Source: JBCDIQ01 sp039024295 (lineage in GTDB: Bacteria; Bacteroidota; Bacteroidia; J057). Taken from it: a stretch of DNA of 13,673 nt. This document shows, piece by piece, positions 1-7,112 of the stretch; within the stretch, counting starts at the first letter, position 1; each line of letters begins with the position of its first letter. The translations under genes were made by a program, and so were the position numbers. Below the pieces are notes generated by a model. It was not told where the DNA came from. It did no database searches and worked only from the letters and a program-made list of their open reading frames with translations. The stretch spans positions 1 to 13,673 of the forward strand of contig JBCDIQ010000131.1 of NCBI GenBank assembly GCA_039024295.1, given 5' to 3'.

Positions 1-5
1 ATTGT

Positions 6-2189
6 ATGAAAAATCCAACGCATCCAGCGATCGCTCCTAGTCAGGCGATGCCGGTTCACCAGATCGAGCGGTTCTCGTACGACAACAAAATCGTACGTGA
101 CTTTCTCATCGCTACGGTCTTTTGGGGATTTGCCGGTTTTGCAGTGGGGCTTCTTGCCGCGCTGGAACTGATTTTCCCAAAGCTAACCGATGGTGTTGCA
201 TGGCTTTCCTTTGGTCGTATCCGTCCGCTGCACACAAATGCAGCCATTTTCGCATTTGTAGGAAACGGGATATACACAGGTGTATACTACTCCCTCCAAC
301 GTTTGTGTAAAACCCGTTTGTACAGCGATGTGCTTAGCAAAATCCACTTCTGGGGATGGCAAGCCATTATTGTTGCTGCATTAGTTACCCTGCCACTCGG
401 TATATCAACCGCAAAGGAATATGCTGAATTGGAATGGCCAATCGACATTGCGATTGCCTTGGTATGGATCGTGTTTGGCATCAACCTGTTCATGACCATT
501 ATCAAGCGCCGGGAGCGTCATTTATATGTGGCCATCTGGTTCTACATCGCTACCTGGATCACCGTAACGTTGCTTCACGTAGTGAACAGCATGGAATTAC
601 CCGTTTCCATGTTCAAGAGTTATTCAATTTACGCTGGTGTACAGGATGCCTTGATCCAGTGGTGGTACGGACACAATGCGGTAGCATTCTTCCTAACTAC
701 TCCTTACCTGGGCTTGATGTACTACTTCGTTCCCAAGGCGGCTAATCGCCCGGTATTCTCCTATCGCCTGTCGATTATTCACTTCTGGGCATTGATTTTC
801 ATCTACATCTGGGCAGGTCCTCACCACCTGTTGTATACCTCTTTGCCTGATTGGGCACAGTCTCTCGGTACGGTATTCTCCATTATGCTGATTGCTCCCT
901 CATGGGGCGGTATGCTGAATGGTCTGTTGACATTGCGTGGTGCCTGGGACAAGGTTCGGAATGATCCGGTTCTGAAATTCCTCGTTGTTGCGGTAACTGC
1001 TTATGGTATGGCCACGTTCGAAGGCCCGATGCTTTCTATCAAAGGCGTAAACGCCATCAGCCACTTTACGGATTGGACCATTGGTCACGTACACGTAGGT
1101 ACCCTTGGATGGAACGGCTTTATGACCTTCGGTATGCTGTACTGGCTCGTGCCAAAACTGTATAATACCAAGCTGTACTCCAAGAAGATGGCTAACCAGC
1201 ACTTCTGGATCGGTACCTTAGGTATGATCGCTTACTGTGTGCCTTTGTATTGGGCAGGATTTACCCAGAGCTTGATGTGGAAAGAATTCACCGAAGACGG
1301 ATTCTTAGCTTATCCTAACTTCCTGGAAACAGTTGTTCAAATTCTGCCGATGTATGCAATCCGTGCCGTTGGTGGTGCTCTGTACATTGTTGGGTTCCTG
1401 ATCATGATCTACAACCTGATCAAAACTGCAGGAAAAGGTTCATTGGTTGCCAATGAAGAAGCTGAAGCTGCTCCTTTGGCTAAAGAATACAAAGCGAAGA
1501 AGAGCGAGCACTGGCACCATGCCATTGAGCGTCGTCCTGTACAAATGTTAGTCCTTGCACTGGTAGCAGTAGCAATCGGTGGGTTGGTTGAGATTGTACC
1601 CACGTTTATGGTGAAGTCTAATATACCACCGATTGAATCTGTTAAGCCATACACACCACTAGAACTCGAAGGTCGTGACCTTTACTTGCGTGAAGGCTGC
1701 TACACCTGTCACTCTCAGATGATTCGCCCATTCCGCTCTGAAACTGAGCGATATGGAGAGTACTCCAAAGCGGGCGAGTTTGTATATGATCACCCATTCC
1801 AGTGGGGTTCCAAGCGGACCGGGCCAGACTTGCACCGCCTCGGCAATAAGTACCCTGACTCTTGGCACTACCACCACATGCTGGATCCACGGACTATGTC
1901 TCCAGGATCTATTATGCCAGCCTATCCTTGGATGATTGATGCACCGCTTGACGTGAGCTTGACACCGAATAAGATTCGGGCCATGCAAATGCTGGGCGTG
2001 CCTTATCCTGAAGGATATGATGAGCAAGCACTTGAAGACCTGAACAAGCAGGCGCAAGAAATTGCTGATCGTTTGAAAGAGGCTGAAATTGATGTACTTC
2101 CTGACCGTGAGATCGTGGCACTGATTGCCTACCTCCAGCGTTTAGGAACCGATATCAAAGCAGCTCCTCAACCTACTGAATCTGAATAA
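6..2189 (+). CDS. ccoNO: cbb3-type cytochrome c oxidase, fused CcoN-CcoO subunit
   Basis: Catalytic subunit of a cbb3 oxidase, which reduces O2 to water in the inner membrane, fused to its mono-haem cytochrome c subunit (727 aa). Residues ~30-475 are the multi-helix CcoN part. Visible ligands: H76 and H363 for low-spin haem b, H361 for haem b3, H223, H273 and H274 for CuB, and Y267 six residues before the His pair, the place of the cross-linked Tyr. These are all offset by 16 from the Pseudomonas stutzeri numbering as I recall it; E339 fits the conserved Glu. A charged linker (~480-510) leads to the CcoO part: one helix (~512-533), a CxxCH haem c site (C565, C568, H569) and probable axial M637 in SIMPAYPW. 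The ATG at 6 is only five bases from the window edge; a second in-frame ATG at 48 is equally plausible because homology begins around residue 20. The promoter lies outside the window. Confidence 0.96.
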   Translation: MKNPTHPAIAPSQAMPVHQIERFSYDNKIVRDFLIATVFWGFAGFAVGLLAALELIFPKLTDGVAWLSFGRIRPLHTNAAIFAFVGNGIYTGVYYSLQRLCKTRLYSDVLSKIHFWGWQAIIVAALVTLPLGISTAKEYAELEWPIDIAIALVWIVFGINLFMTIIKRRERHLYVAIWFYIATWITVTLLHVVNSMELPVSMFKSYSIYAGVQDALIQWWYGHNAVAFFLTTPYLGLMYYFVPKAANRPVFSYRLSIIHFWALIFIYIWAGPHHLLYTSLPDWAQSLGTVFSIMLIAPSWGGMLNGLLTLRGAWDKVRNDPVLKFLVVAVTAYGMATFEGPMLSIKGVNAISHFTDWTIGHVHVGTLGWNGFMTFGMLYWLVPKLYNTKLYSKKMANQHFWIGTLGMIAYCVPLYWAGFTQSLMWKEFTEDGFLAYPNFLETVVQILPMYAIRAVGGALYIVGFLIMIYNLIKTAGKGSLVANEEAEAAPLAKEYKAKKSEHWHHAIERRPVQMLVLALVAVAIGGLVEIVPTFMVKSNIPPIESVKPYTPLELEGRDLYLREGCYTCHSQMIRPFRSETERYGEYSKAGEFVYDHPFQWGSKRTGPDLHRLGNKYPDSWHYHHMLDPRTMSPGSIMPAYPWMIDAPLDVSLTPNKIRAMQMLGVPYPEGYDEQALEDLNKQAQEIADRLKEAEIDVLPDREIVALIAYLQRLGTDIKAAPQPTESE

Positions 2190-2202
2190 AAACATGGCAA
2201 TA

Positions 2203-2226
2203 AAGGGCAGGGTTTGCCTTGTCCTT
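2203..2226 (+). other. Weak stem-loop between ccoNO and ccoQ
   Basis: The 58-base gap between ccoNO and the CcoQ-like gene can fold into a stem of nine pairs (2203-2211 with 2217-2226) containing one G-U pair and one bulged T, with a five-base loop. No T-tract follows, so it is unlikely to be a full terminator. It could be a pause or RNA-processing site that sets subunit ratios; this is inference from the fold alone. Confidence 0.3.
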
Positions 2227-2247
2227 CTGCCTTAACCCCAGAATATC

Positions 2248-2460
2248 ATGTATAAAGACGTTTTGCGATCTATACCCGATGCAGGGTTATTCCCGGCCAT
2301 TGCCATTGTGATCTTCATGCTGTTCTTTGTTGGATTACTTATCTATGTGAGCAAGCTGACCAAGAAAGAGGTGGCACATATGTCGGATATTCCCCTTCAG
2401 GATCAACCTGTAAATGTTCGTGTTAACTCACCTTCACCAAACGGAAAAGCCAATTTGTGA
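2248..2460 (+). CDS. ccoQ: CcoQ-like small membrane subunit of cbb3 oxidase
   Basis: A 70-residue protein with a short N-terminus, one hydrophobic helix (about residues 14-34, Phe/Ile/Leu-rich) and a basic SKLTKKE segment after it, followed by a polar tail. Size, single helix and position between the catalytic and CcoP subunits match CcoQ/FixQ, a non-haem subunit that stabilises the assembled cbb3 complex. CcoQ proteins are poorly conserved, so the name rests mainly on context. The leader before the ATG is A/C-rich with no strong Shine-Dalgarno. Its TGA (2458-2460) overlaps the ATG of ccoP by one base, so the two are probably translationally coupled. Confidence 0.85.
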   Translation: MYKDVLRSIPDAGLFPAIAIVIFMLFFVGLLIYVSKLTKKEVAHMSDIPLQDQPVNVRVNSPSPNGKANL

Positions 2461-3443
2461 TGAAAAATAAAGCTAAAAAACTGATAGCTGGACTGGGCAT
2501 GGGGGTGTTAACCACCACCTTTACCTTTGCGCAGTCCGAAGCCCTCGCGGCGGCTATTCAGCAAGATGAACAGGCCCGTTCTTTCATCTTCTTGCTGATT
2601 GTTGTCGCCATAATTATCGCCTTGATGACCCTCGTCCTGGCTGCTACTATGTTTGTACTTGTAAAAGCTCGTGCCAAAGAAGCGCGTGTGGTAGAAGTAG
2701 CTGCTGCGAAAGCCGCAGGATTGGAAGTGGTAGAGCCTACTGGACCTCCTGCTTACTCCTGGAAGTGGGTAATGAACAAACTCACAGATTATGTGCCCAT
2801 TGAGAAGGAAGCAGATATTGACATGGGCCATGAATACGATGGTATTCGAGAGTTGGATAATAACCTCCCACCATGGTGGAAGTACGGCTTCTATGTCTCC
2901 ATTGTATTCGCCTTTATCTACATGTGGTATTTTCACTTCTCCGACAATGATTGGTCTTCAGTCAAAGAGTGGGAAGCCGAAATGGCACAGGCTGAAGTAG
3001 AGCGAGAAGCCTACCTCGCTAAAATGGGTGATATGATCGATGAGACCAATGTGATCATGGCCGATGAGGCGGGTATCGCTGATGGTCAGACCATCTACAT
3101 GGAAAAATGTGTGGCTTGTCACGGTGCGATGGGAGAAGGCGGTGTAGGTCCTAACCTGACGGATGACTACTGGCTCCACGGTGGTGACATCAAAGAGGTA
3201 TTCGCTACCATCAAGTATGGGGTGCCCGCCAAAGGGATGATTCCCTGGGAAGCAGAACTGCGCCCACCGCAACTTCAGGCTGTAGCGAGCTACATCAAGA
3301 CCCTGTATGGAACCAATCCTCCAAATGCAAAAGAGCCTCAAGGCGAGCTATATGCGCCTGAAGGTGAAGGAGGAGGTGAGGAAGCCGCCCCAGCAGATTC
3401 CACAGCTGCACCAGCTGACGAAACCGTAGCCATGGCGCAATAG
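2460..3443 (+). CDS. ccoP: cbb3 oxidase subunit CcoP, mono-haem form
   Basis: Membrane-anchored cytochrome c subunit that feeds electrons to the CcoN/CcoO core. I chose the ATG at 2460, which overlaps the ccoQ stop, over a GTG one codon earlier (327 aa). Order: signal-like N-terminus ending around FAQ (residue 25), a long hydrophobic segment (~41-68), the CcoP N-terminal domain with LDNNLPPWW (132-140) and a second helix (~142-160), a charged helical linker (~165-205), then one cytochrome c domain with C217, C220 and H221 and probable axial M260 in GMIPW. The last ~28 residues are Gly/Glu/Ala/Pro-rich low complexity. The well-studied proteobacterial CcoP carries two CxxCH sites; only one is present here, and the N-terminal segment before the CcoP domain is extra. 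The gene is followed by a strong hairpin. Confidence 0.93.
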   Translation: MKNKAKKLIAGLGMGVLTTTFTFAQSEALAAAIQQDEQARSFIFLLIVVAIIIALMTLVLAATMFVLVKARAKEARVVEVAAAKAAGLEVVEPTGPPAYSWKWVMNKLTDYVPIEKEADIDMGHEYDGIRELDNNLPPWWKYGFYVSIVFAFIYMWYFHFSDNDWSSVKEWEAEMAQAEVEREAYLAKMGDMIDETNVIMADEAGIADGQTIYMEKCVACHGAMGEGGVGPNLTDDYWLHGGDIKEVFATIKYGVPAKGMIPWEAELRPPQLQAVASYIKTLYGTNPPNAKEPQGELYAPEGEGGGEEAAPADSTAAPADETVAMAQ

Positions 3444-3461
3444 CGCGCAACGGATGTATAT

Positions 3462-3499
3462 AAAGAAGGGGCAGGCTCCTGCCTGTCCCTCTTTCTTTT
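3462..3499 (+). terminator. Terminator or attenuator after ccoP
   Basis: A long hairpin starts 18 bases after the ccoP stop. Bases 3471-3476 pair with 3481-3486 around a TCCT loop, continuing with GGG/CCC and an A-rich/T-rich outer stem (one G-U pair, one bulge); 3492-3499 is T-rich and supplies the tail. This has the form of a rho-independent terminator on the plus strand. Since ccoG follows in the same direction after about 65 bases, it may act as a partial terminator that lowers expression of the assembly genes relative to the oxidase subunits. Confidence 0.7.
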
Positions 3500-3564
3500 A
3501 CCTAAACCTAAACCCGTACTAGACCGATTAGCAACCGAACACTAAACCACAAAATGCCAATCCT

Positions 3565-5037
3565 ATGGCTATTCCAACCAAAGATCCCAAAGCGACAAAA
3601 CCAAATGGGCGCGGGATCAACTCAAACGGAAAAAGTAAAACGCAGCGTCAGTTTGTTGCGGATGCTTTCAGAGAATCTATCGCCACGGTAGACCAGCAAG
3701 GAAAACGAAACTGGATTTACCCCAAAAAACCTAAGGGCCAGCTACATAATTACCGGGTAATAGTTGCTGTACTCTGTCTTGGAATCATGTTCTTGGGGCC
3801 TTTCCTGAAATGGGAAGGACAACCCATGTTCCTGTTCAACTTATTTGAAAGGAAATTCATCATTTTTGGGGTTACCTTCTGGCCGCAGGATTTTCACCTG
3901 TTTGTATTGGCCATGATCACTTTTTTTGTGTTCATCGTCCTGTTTACGGTCATCTTTGGACGATTGTGGTGCGGCTGGGCCTGCCCCCAAACCATTTTCA
4001 TGGAAATGGTATTCCGAAAGATTGAATACTTAATTGAAGGAGATGCTGCGAAGCAGCGCAAGCTGAACAAAGCACCTTGGAATGCTGAAAAAATTCAGAA
4101 AAAGGCACTTAAATGGACCATTTTTGCCGCAATCTCTTTTTTGATCGGGAATACGGTCATGGCCTACCTTGTCGGGGTAGATGAATTGTCCAAAATGGTA
4201 ACAGAAGGCCCATTCAATCACATGGGTAAATTTACCGGTACGATTGTCTTTTCTTCCATCTTTTTCTTTGTGTTTGCTTGGTTCCGTGAGCAAGCCTGTA
4301 TTGTGCTTTGTCCTTACGGCCGACTGCAGGGCGTACTATTAGACAATGATTCCATCAACGTCGCCTACGATTATGTACGTGGAGAACCTCGCGGGAAGAT
4401 GCGCAGGGGCCAGACCGATGAGAAGAAGGGGGATTGTATCGATTGTAAACTGTGTGTACAGGTATGTCCTACCGGTATTGATATCCGAAACGGTACCCAG
4501 ATGGAGTGTGTCAACTGTACAGCCTGTATTGATGCTTGTGACGAAGTAATGGATAAGATCCAAAAACCTCGGGGTTTGGTCCGGTTTGCTTCTGATAACA
4601 ACATCAAGAACAAAGAGAAATTTAAGTTTACCCCTCGGATCATCGCTTATAGTGTAGTGCTGACATTTTTGGTAGGGGTACTCGGGTTCTTGCTAGTCAG
4701 TCGGTCGGATGTAGAAACCACCATTCTCCGAACTCCAGGGCAACTGTTTCAACGGGCCGAAAATGGCAACATCACCAACCTGTACAATGTTCAGGTGGTC
4801 AATAAAACCATAAATGAATACCCCATTGAATTCAAGGTGATATATCCAGAGAATGCCACGATACGTCTTATCGGTAAAGACATGTTTTTGAAGAAGCAGA
4901 ACATTGCCAAAGGAACCTTCTTTGTGGAGATACCTAAAAAGGACCTTGACGGTAGGAAAACCAAAGTGGTAGTCGAAGTGTGGTCAAGAGATCATATCCT
5001 GGACCGGACCAAGACTTCTTTCCAAGGACCAAACTAG
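3565..5037 (+). CDS. ccoG: CcoG (FixG/RdxA) cbb3 oxidase assembly Fe-S protein
   Basis: Membrane Fe-S protein of the CcoG/RdxA/FixG family (490 aa); proteobacterial CcoG has been shown to act as a cupric reductase supplying Cu(I) for cbb3 assembly. After a polar N-terminus come helices near 63-82 and 110-131, the WCGWACP motif (C136, C140), further helices (~182-203, 225-240), a second Cys pair (C245, C249 in CxxxCPYGRL), then a double [4Fe-4S] ferredoxin domain: C291, C294, C297, C301 and C315, C318, C321, C325. A late helix (~349-368) leads to a C-terminal immunoglobulin-like domain (~370-490) on the other side of the membrane. All expected cysteines are present and the length is normal. 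The leader is A/C-rich, and the upstream hairpin separates it from ccoP. The TAG stop is also the first unit of a palindromic repeat. Confidence 0.95.
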   Translation: MAIPTKDPKATKPNGRGINSNGKSKTQRQFVADAFRESIATVDQQGKRNWIYPKKPKGQLHNYRVIVAVLCLGIMFLGPFLKWEGQPMFLFNLFERKFIIFGVTFWPQDFHLFVLAMITFFVFIVLFTVIFGRLWCGWACPQTIFMEMVFRKIEYLIEGDAAKQRKLNKAPWNAEKIQKKALKWTIFAAISFLIGNTVMAYLVGVDELSKMVTEGPFNHMGKFTGTIVFSSIFFFVFAWFREQACIVLCPYGRLQGVLLDNDSINVAYDYVRGEPRGKMRRGQTDEKKGDCIDCKLCVQVCPTGIDIRNGTQMECVNCTACIDACDEVMDKIQKPRGLVRFASDNNIKNKEKFKFTPRIIAYSVVLTFLVGVLGFLLVSRSDVETTILRTPGQLFQRAENGNITNLYNVQVVNKTINEYPIEFKVIYPENATIRLIGKDMFLKKQNIAKGTFFVEIPKKDLDGRKTKVVVEVWSRDHILDRTKTSFQGPN

Positions 5038-5148
5038 TGCACAGCAATCAGTTTTCGGTTTACGGTATGATGAAGTCAACTTCTATTAACTGTAAACCGA
5101 GAACTGTCAACCGAAAACCTAACACCAATAACCTAATACCTAAAAACC
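5035..5148 (+). repeat. Palindromic repeat of 7-base units between ccoG and ccoH
   Basis: The whole ccoG-ccoH gap is ordered in 7-base steps. The left arm (5035-5069) reads as five units of form YRGTNNN or CRGNNNN, including CAGTTTT and CGGTTTA. The right arm (5088-5148) reads as units of form AACYNNN, such as AACTGTA and AACCGAG, decaying into AACCTAA-like copies that run right up to the ccoH ATG at 5149. The arms are near reverse complements (5049-5065 against 5088-5106) and enclose a loop of about 20 bases containing GTCAACTTCTATT. The loop and arms resemble those of the element at 6292-6440. Similar intergenic sequence occurs in Bacteroidota genomes as far as I recall; I know of no established function. 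Confidence 0.6.
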
Positions 5149-5583
5149 ATGAGTTGGGGATATAAAATCACCATATTTTACGTCAGTTTCGTAGTCATGA
5201 TCCTGGCGTACGTATTTGCCGCCGTCAACCAAGACTGGCACCTGGTAACAGAAGACTATTACGGAGAAGAAATCCGGTACAGTGATCGGATTCAGCGGAC
5301 CACGAATGCCGCACAGTTGAGTTCTCCCGTTCAGATCAAGCGAGACGGTAATGGCGAGATCGTCCTGAACTTTCCTTCGGAGATTGCTGCTCCTGTAGGA
5401 AAGGTCAACCTGTACCGTCCGTCTGACGCGCGCCGCGACCAGCAGCACGCCCTGCACCTGGATGCCAACAACCGTCAGGTCATCGATGCTTCCAATCTAA
5501 AAGGAGGAAAGTGGCGCGTTCAGGTTTCTTGGGAAGACCAGGGAACCCCATATTATGCGGAACAAATAATCGTGCTTCCCTGA
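5149..5583 (+). CDS. ccoH: FixH/CcoH family cbb3 assembly protein
   Basis: A 144-residue protein with an N-terminal membrane helix (about 7-26) followed by the FixH-type segment with W30, TEDYY (34-38) and a Tyr-containing polar stretch, then a beta-rich exported domain to the C-terminus. In proteobacteria CcoH is a small anchored protein needed for stable cbb3 assembly and copper loading. Position directly after ccoG matches the usual ccoG-ccoH order. The ATG at 5149 is preceded by a nearly G-free A/C-rich leader made of repeat units. The TGA (5581-5583) overlaps the ATG of the next gene by one base, so the two are likely co-translated. Confidence 0.9.
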   Translation: MSWGYKITIFYVSFVVMILAYVFAAVNQDWHLVTEDYYGEEIRYSDRIQRTTNAAQLSSPVQIKRDGNGEIVLNFPSEIAAPVGKVNLYRPSDARRDQQHALHLDANNRQVIDASNLKGGKWRVQVSWEDQGTPYYAEQIIVLP

Positions 5584-6284
5584 TGATGCTCTGGACAGCA
5601 TTTGTGATGGGCATGGTGGGGAGCCTGCACTGCGTAGGTATGTGCGGGCCCATTGCCCTGGCCCTTCCGGGAAAAGGGAGCAGAAACCAGCTGTTGCCTG
5701 GACGGGTGCTGTATAACTTTGGCAGAGTTGTGACTTATAGCATGCTGGGGCTGATGTGGGGAATATTGGGAGAAGGGGTTGCAATGGCCGGGTACCAGCA
5801 GGGTTTTTCCATTGCGATTGGGGTAATGCTGTTGTTAGGCCTCTTGTTTAGCCTGAACCTAGAGCAGAAGTTTTTCTCCATTCCTGTGATGGACAAAATG
5901 CTGATCCGACTTAAAATGCGGTTGGGAAAATTACTCAAGGTAAATACGCATTCTTCCTTGTTCAGTATCGGTTTGCTCAACGGATTATTGCCATGCGGGT
6001 TTGTGTACTTGGCACTTGCTGGTGCCCTGACGGCAGGTGATGCCCTGGATGGAATGGCCTTCATGACCCTGTTTGGGCTAGGTACATTCCCCTTGATGCT
6101 GGCTACCTCCCTGGCTGGAAGCCTCATCAAGCCTCAATGGAAGCAGCATTTTCAAAAAATCATGACAGGATTCGCATTTGTTGTGGCAGTCCTGTTCATC
6201 ATCCGTGGGATGAATTTGGGGATTCCCTATTTGAGTCCCGAGTTGGTTTCACCCTTGACAGAAGTTGCCCCCGAATGCCACTGA
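5583..6284 (+). CDS. SafE/DsbD_2-like membrane protein with cysteine motifs
   Basis: A 233-residue polytopic protein with about six hydrophobic segments (near 5-28, 43-66, 72-92, 124-150, 157-182, 194-212). Diagnostic motifs are GSLHCVGMCGP (H16, C17, M20, C21) at the start of the first helix and NGLLPCG (C138) in the fourth, as in families annotated sulfite exporter TauE/SafE or DsbD_2 (the transmembrane part of cytochrome c biogenesis proteins). Genes of this type often follow ccoH in cbb3 clusters. The Cys/Met/His pattern and the neighbours suggest copper or thiol handling during oxidase maturation; the substrate is not proven by sequence. I placed the start at the ATG overlapping the ccoH stop (5583, with a second ATG at 5586) because a longer open frame from 5511 would lie inside ccoH. 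A terminal ECH adds one more possible metal ligand. Confidence 0.85.
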   Translation: MMLWTAFVMGMVGSLHCVGMCGPIALALPGKGSRNQLLPGRVLYNFGRVVTYSMLGLMWGILGEGVAMAGYQQGFSIAIGVMLLLGLLFSLNLEQKFFSIPVMDKMLIRLKMRLGKLLKVNTHSSLFSIGLLNGLLPCGFVYLALAGALTAGDALDGMAFMTLFGLGTFPLMLATSLAGSLIKPQWKQHFQKIMTGFAFVVAVLFIIRGMNLGIPYLSPELVSPLTEVAPECH

Positions 6285-6291
6285 TGAGATG

Positions 6292-6440
6292 AAGTGTTCA
6301 GTTTACCCCGCTAAGCGGGATTTCGTCCCGAAACTCGGGACTCAACAGTGTACAGTTTTCAGTCTTCTACATCAGGAATGTCACTTCTACATTCTGAAAA
6401 CTGACCACTGTTAAGCGAAGCGAAATCCCGCAAAGCGGGA
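6292..6440 (+). repeat. Compound palindromic element downstream of the SafE-like gene
   Basis: An imperfect inverted repeat about 150 bases long. Outer arms: bases 6307-6325 and 6421-6439 match as reverse complements at 17 of 19 positions, and each arm contains its own hairpin, CCCGC-TAA-GCGGG on the left and CCCGC-AAA-GCGGG on the right. The left side has a further hairpin, TCCCGA-AAC-TCGGGA (6326-6340). Inner arms: 7-base units of form CAGTNNN at 6346-6352, 6353-6359 and 6360-6366 face reverse-oriented copies at 6392-6412. The centre contains GTCACTTCTACATT, close to the loop of the ccoG-ccoH element. Two single units also sit at 6292-6305. It looks like a short non-coding repeat family, possibly a MITE- or REP-like element; no terminal duplication or transposase is visible. 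Confidence 0.65.
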
Positions 6441-6486
6441 ATAATTTCTTAAAAATTTAGGTTTAGTGTTCTTTCCCCCATTTGGT

Positions 6487-6517
6487 ACCTGCACTCTTAA
6501 CTGAGTGCAGGTTTTTT
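6487..6517 (+). terminator. Rho-independent terminator
   Basis: A perfect ten-pair stem (6487-6496 with 6503-6512) closes a six-base TTAACT loop and runs into T6512-T6517. It points along the plus strand. The nearest upstream gene is the SafE-like one, ending about 200 bases earlier, and the palindromic element lies in between; it most likely ends the ccoG-ccoH-safE transcript, or an untranslated transcript from the repeat. Confidence 0.85.
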
Positions 6518-7112
6518 ACTTTGGTACGCTGACAAATTCTGTGGCCGAAATGGCCGATGGAATGACGAGCCACATCGCAAGTATTTGAAAATCCGTGACA
6601 AACATGGGTTTTGGTTTCCGGGGGCCACGCGGGAAAAACCCTCGTCCACATCCGTGATGTCATGTCGAGTGGAGATACCGCCAGGCACTACTGTTGTGGA
6701 AATGACAAGGAGAAACAAGGCTGGTTAACCGCCCCTGCCCTATTTTTCGCAGAAAAACATGCGCGCCGGCATCCCCAAACTGCGGGGTCTCGTATATCCA
6801 AGGATAAACTCGATTTGTTTGGGGTAGATTTTTGCAGATGTTGCATCAATGAAAAAGTCGGACATCCCTACTTTCTTACCATTACCCTCCAATCTCAACT
6901 AATAACCTGCTGGTAATCAGAAAGCTAATAAAGTTGTCATAAGTAGCTTGACGAGACATCTATTAAATGGCTGTAAGCCAAGCTCTACATCTGATGAGGA
7001 CCCTTAAAATTGATCTAAATGATCCTCTGATTAAAGTATTCTACAGAAATCGGGAAAGAACCTTTTCTATTACCGCAGACTAAATTTTACCTGACCCTCC
7101 TTCCCATTTTCG
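6518..7112. other. Gene-free stretch, probably repetitive or degraded DNA
   Basis: About 595 bases with no open frame that I can support as a gene. The first 200 bases show internal structure: CCACATC at 6570-6576 and 6646-6652, ATCCGTGA at 6591-6598 and 6650-6657 (each followed shortly by CATG), and a TGTCAT/ATGACA pair at 6658-6663 and 6702-6707 framing GTCGAGTGGAG. Phrases of this type are reminiscent of intergenic repeats in Bacteroidota, and frames translated from it look like repeat translations. From about 6720 to 7112 the sequence becomes AT-rich with short frames only; I see no tRNA, promoter or recognisable gene remnant there. Confidence 0.45.

Noticed and set aside
5035..5148. CRISPR or tRNA-like structure
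   Set aside because: Units are 7 bases and contiguous, with no spacers of 30-40 bases and no cloverleaf.
5511..5582. In-frame 5' extension of the SafE-like gene into ccoH
   Set aside because: It lies inside the end of ccoH; the ATG at 5583 directly precedes the conserved first helix and overlaps the ccoH stop as in coupled genes.
6463..6718. Two overlapping minus-strand frames (66 and 73 codons)
   Set aside because: They overlap the terminator and the internally repeated block in different frames, which fits chance frames in a repeat.
6740..6865. Minus-strand 41-codon frame with fairly protein-like composition
   Set aside because: Too short to judge, with no leader or promoter that supports it and no family I recognise; could be a gene remnant.
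6611..6916. Plus-strand open frame of 101 codons
   Set aside because: Unusual composition (many Cys, His and Arg), no recognisable motif, and it overlaps repeat-like sequence.
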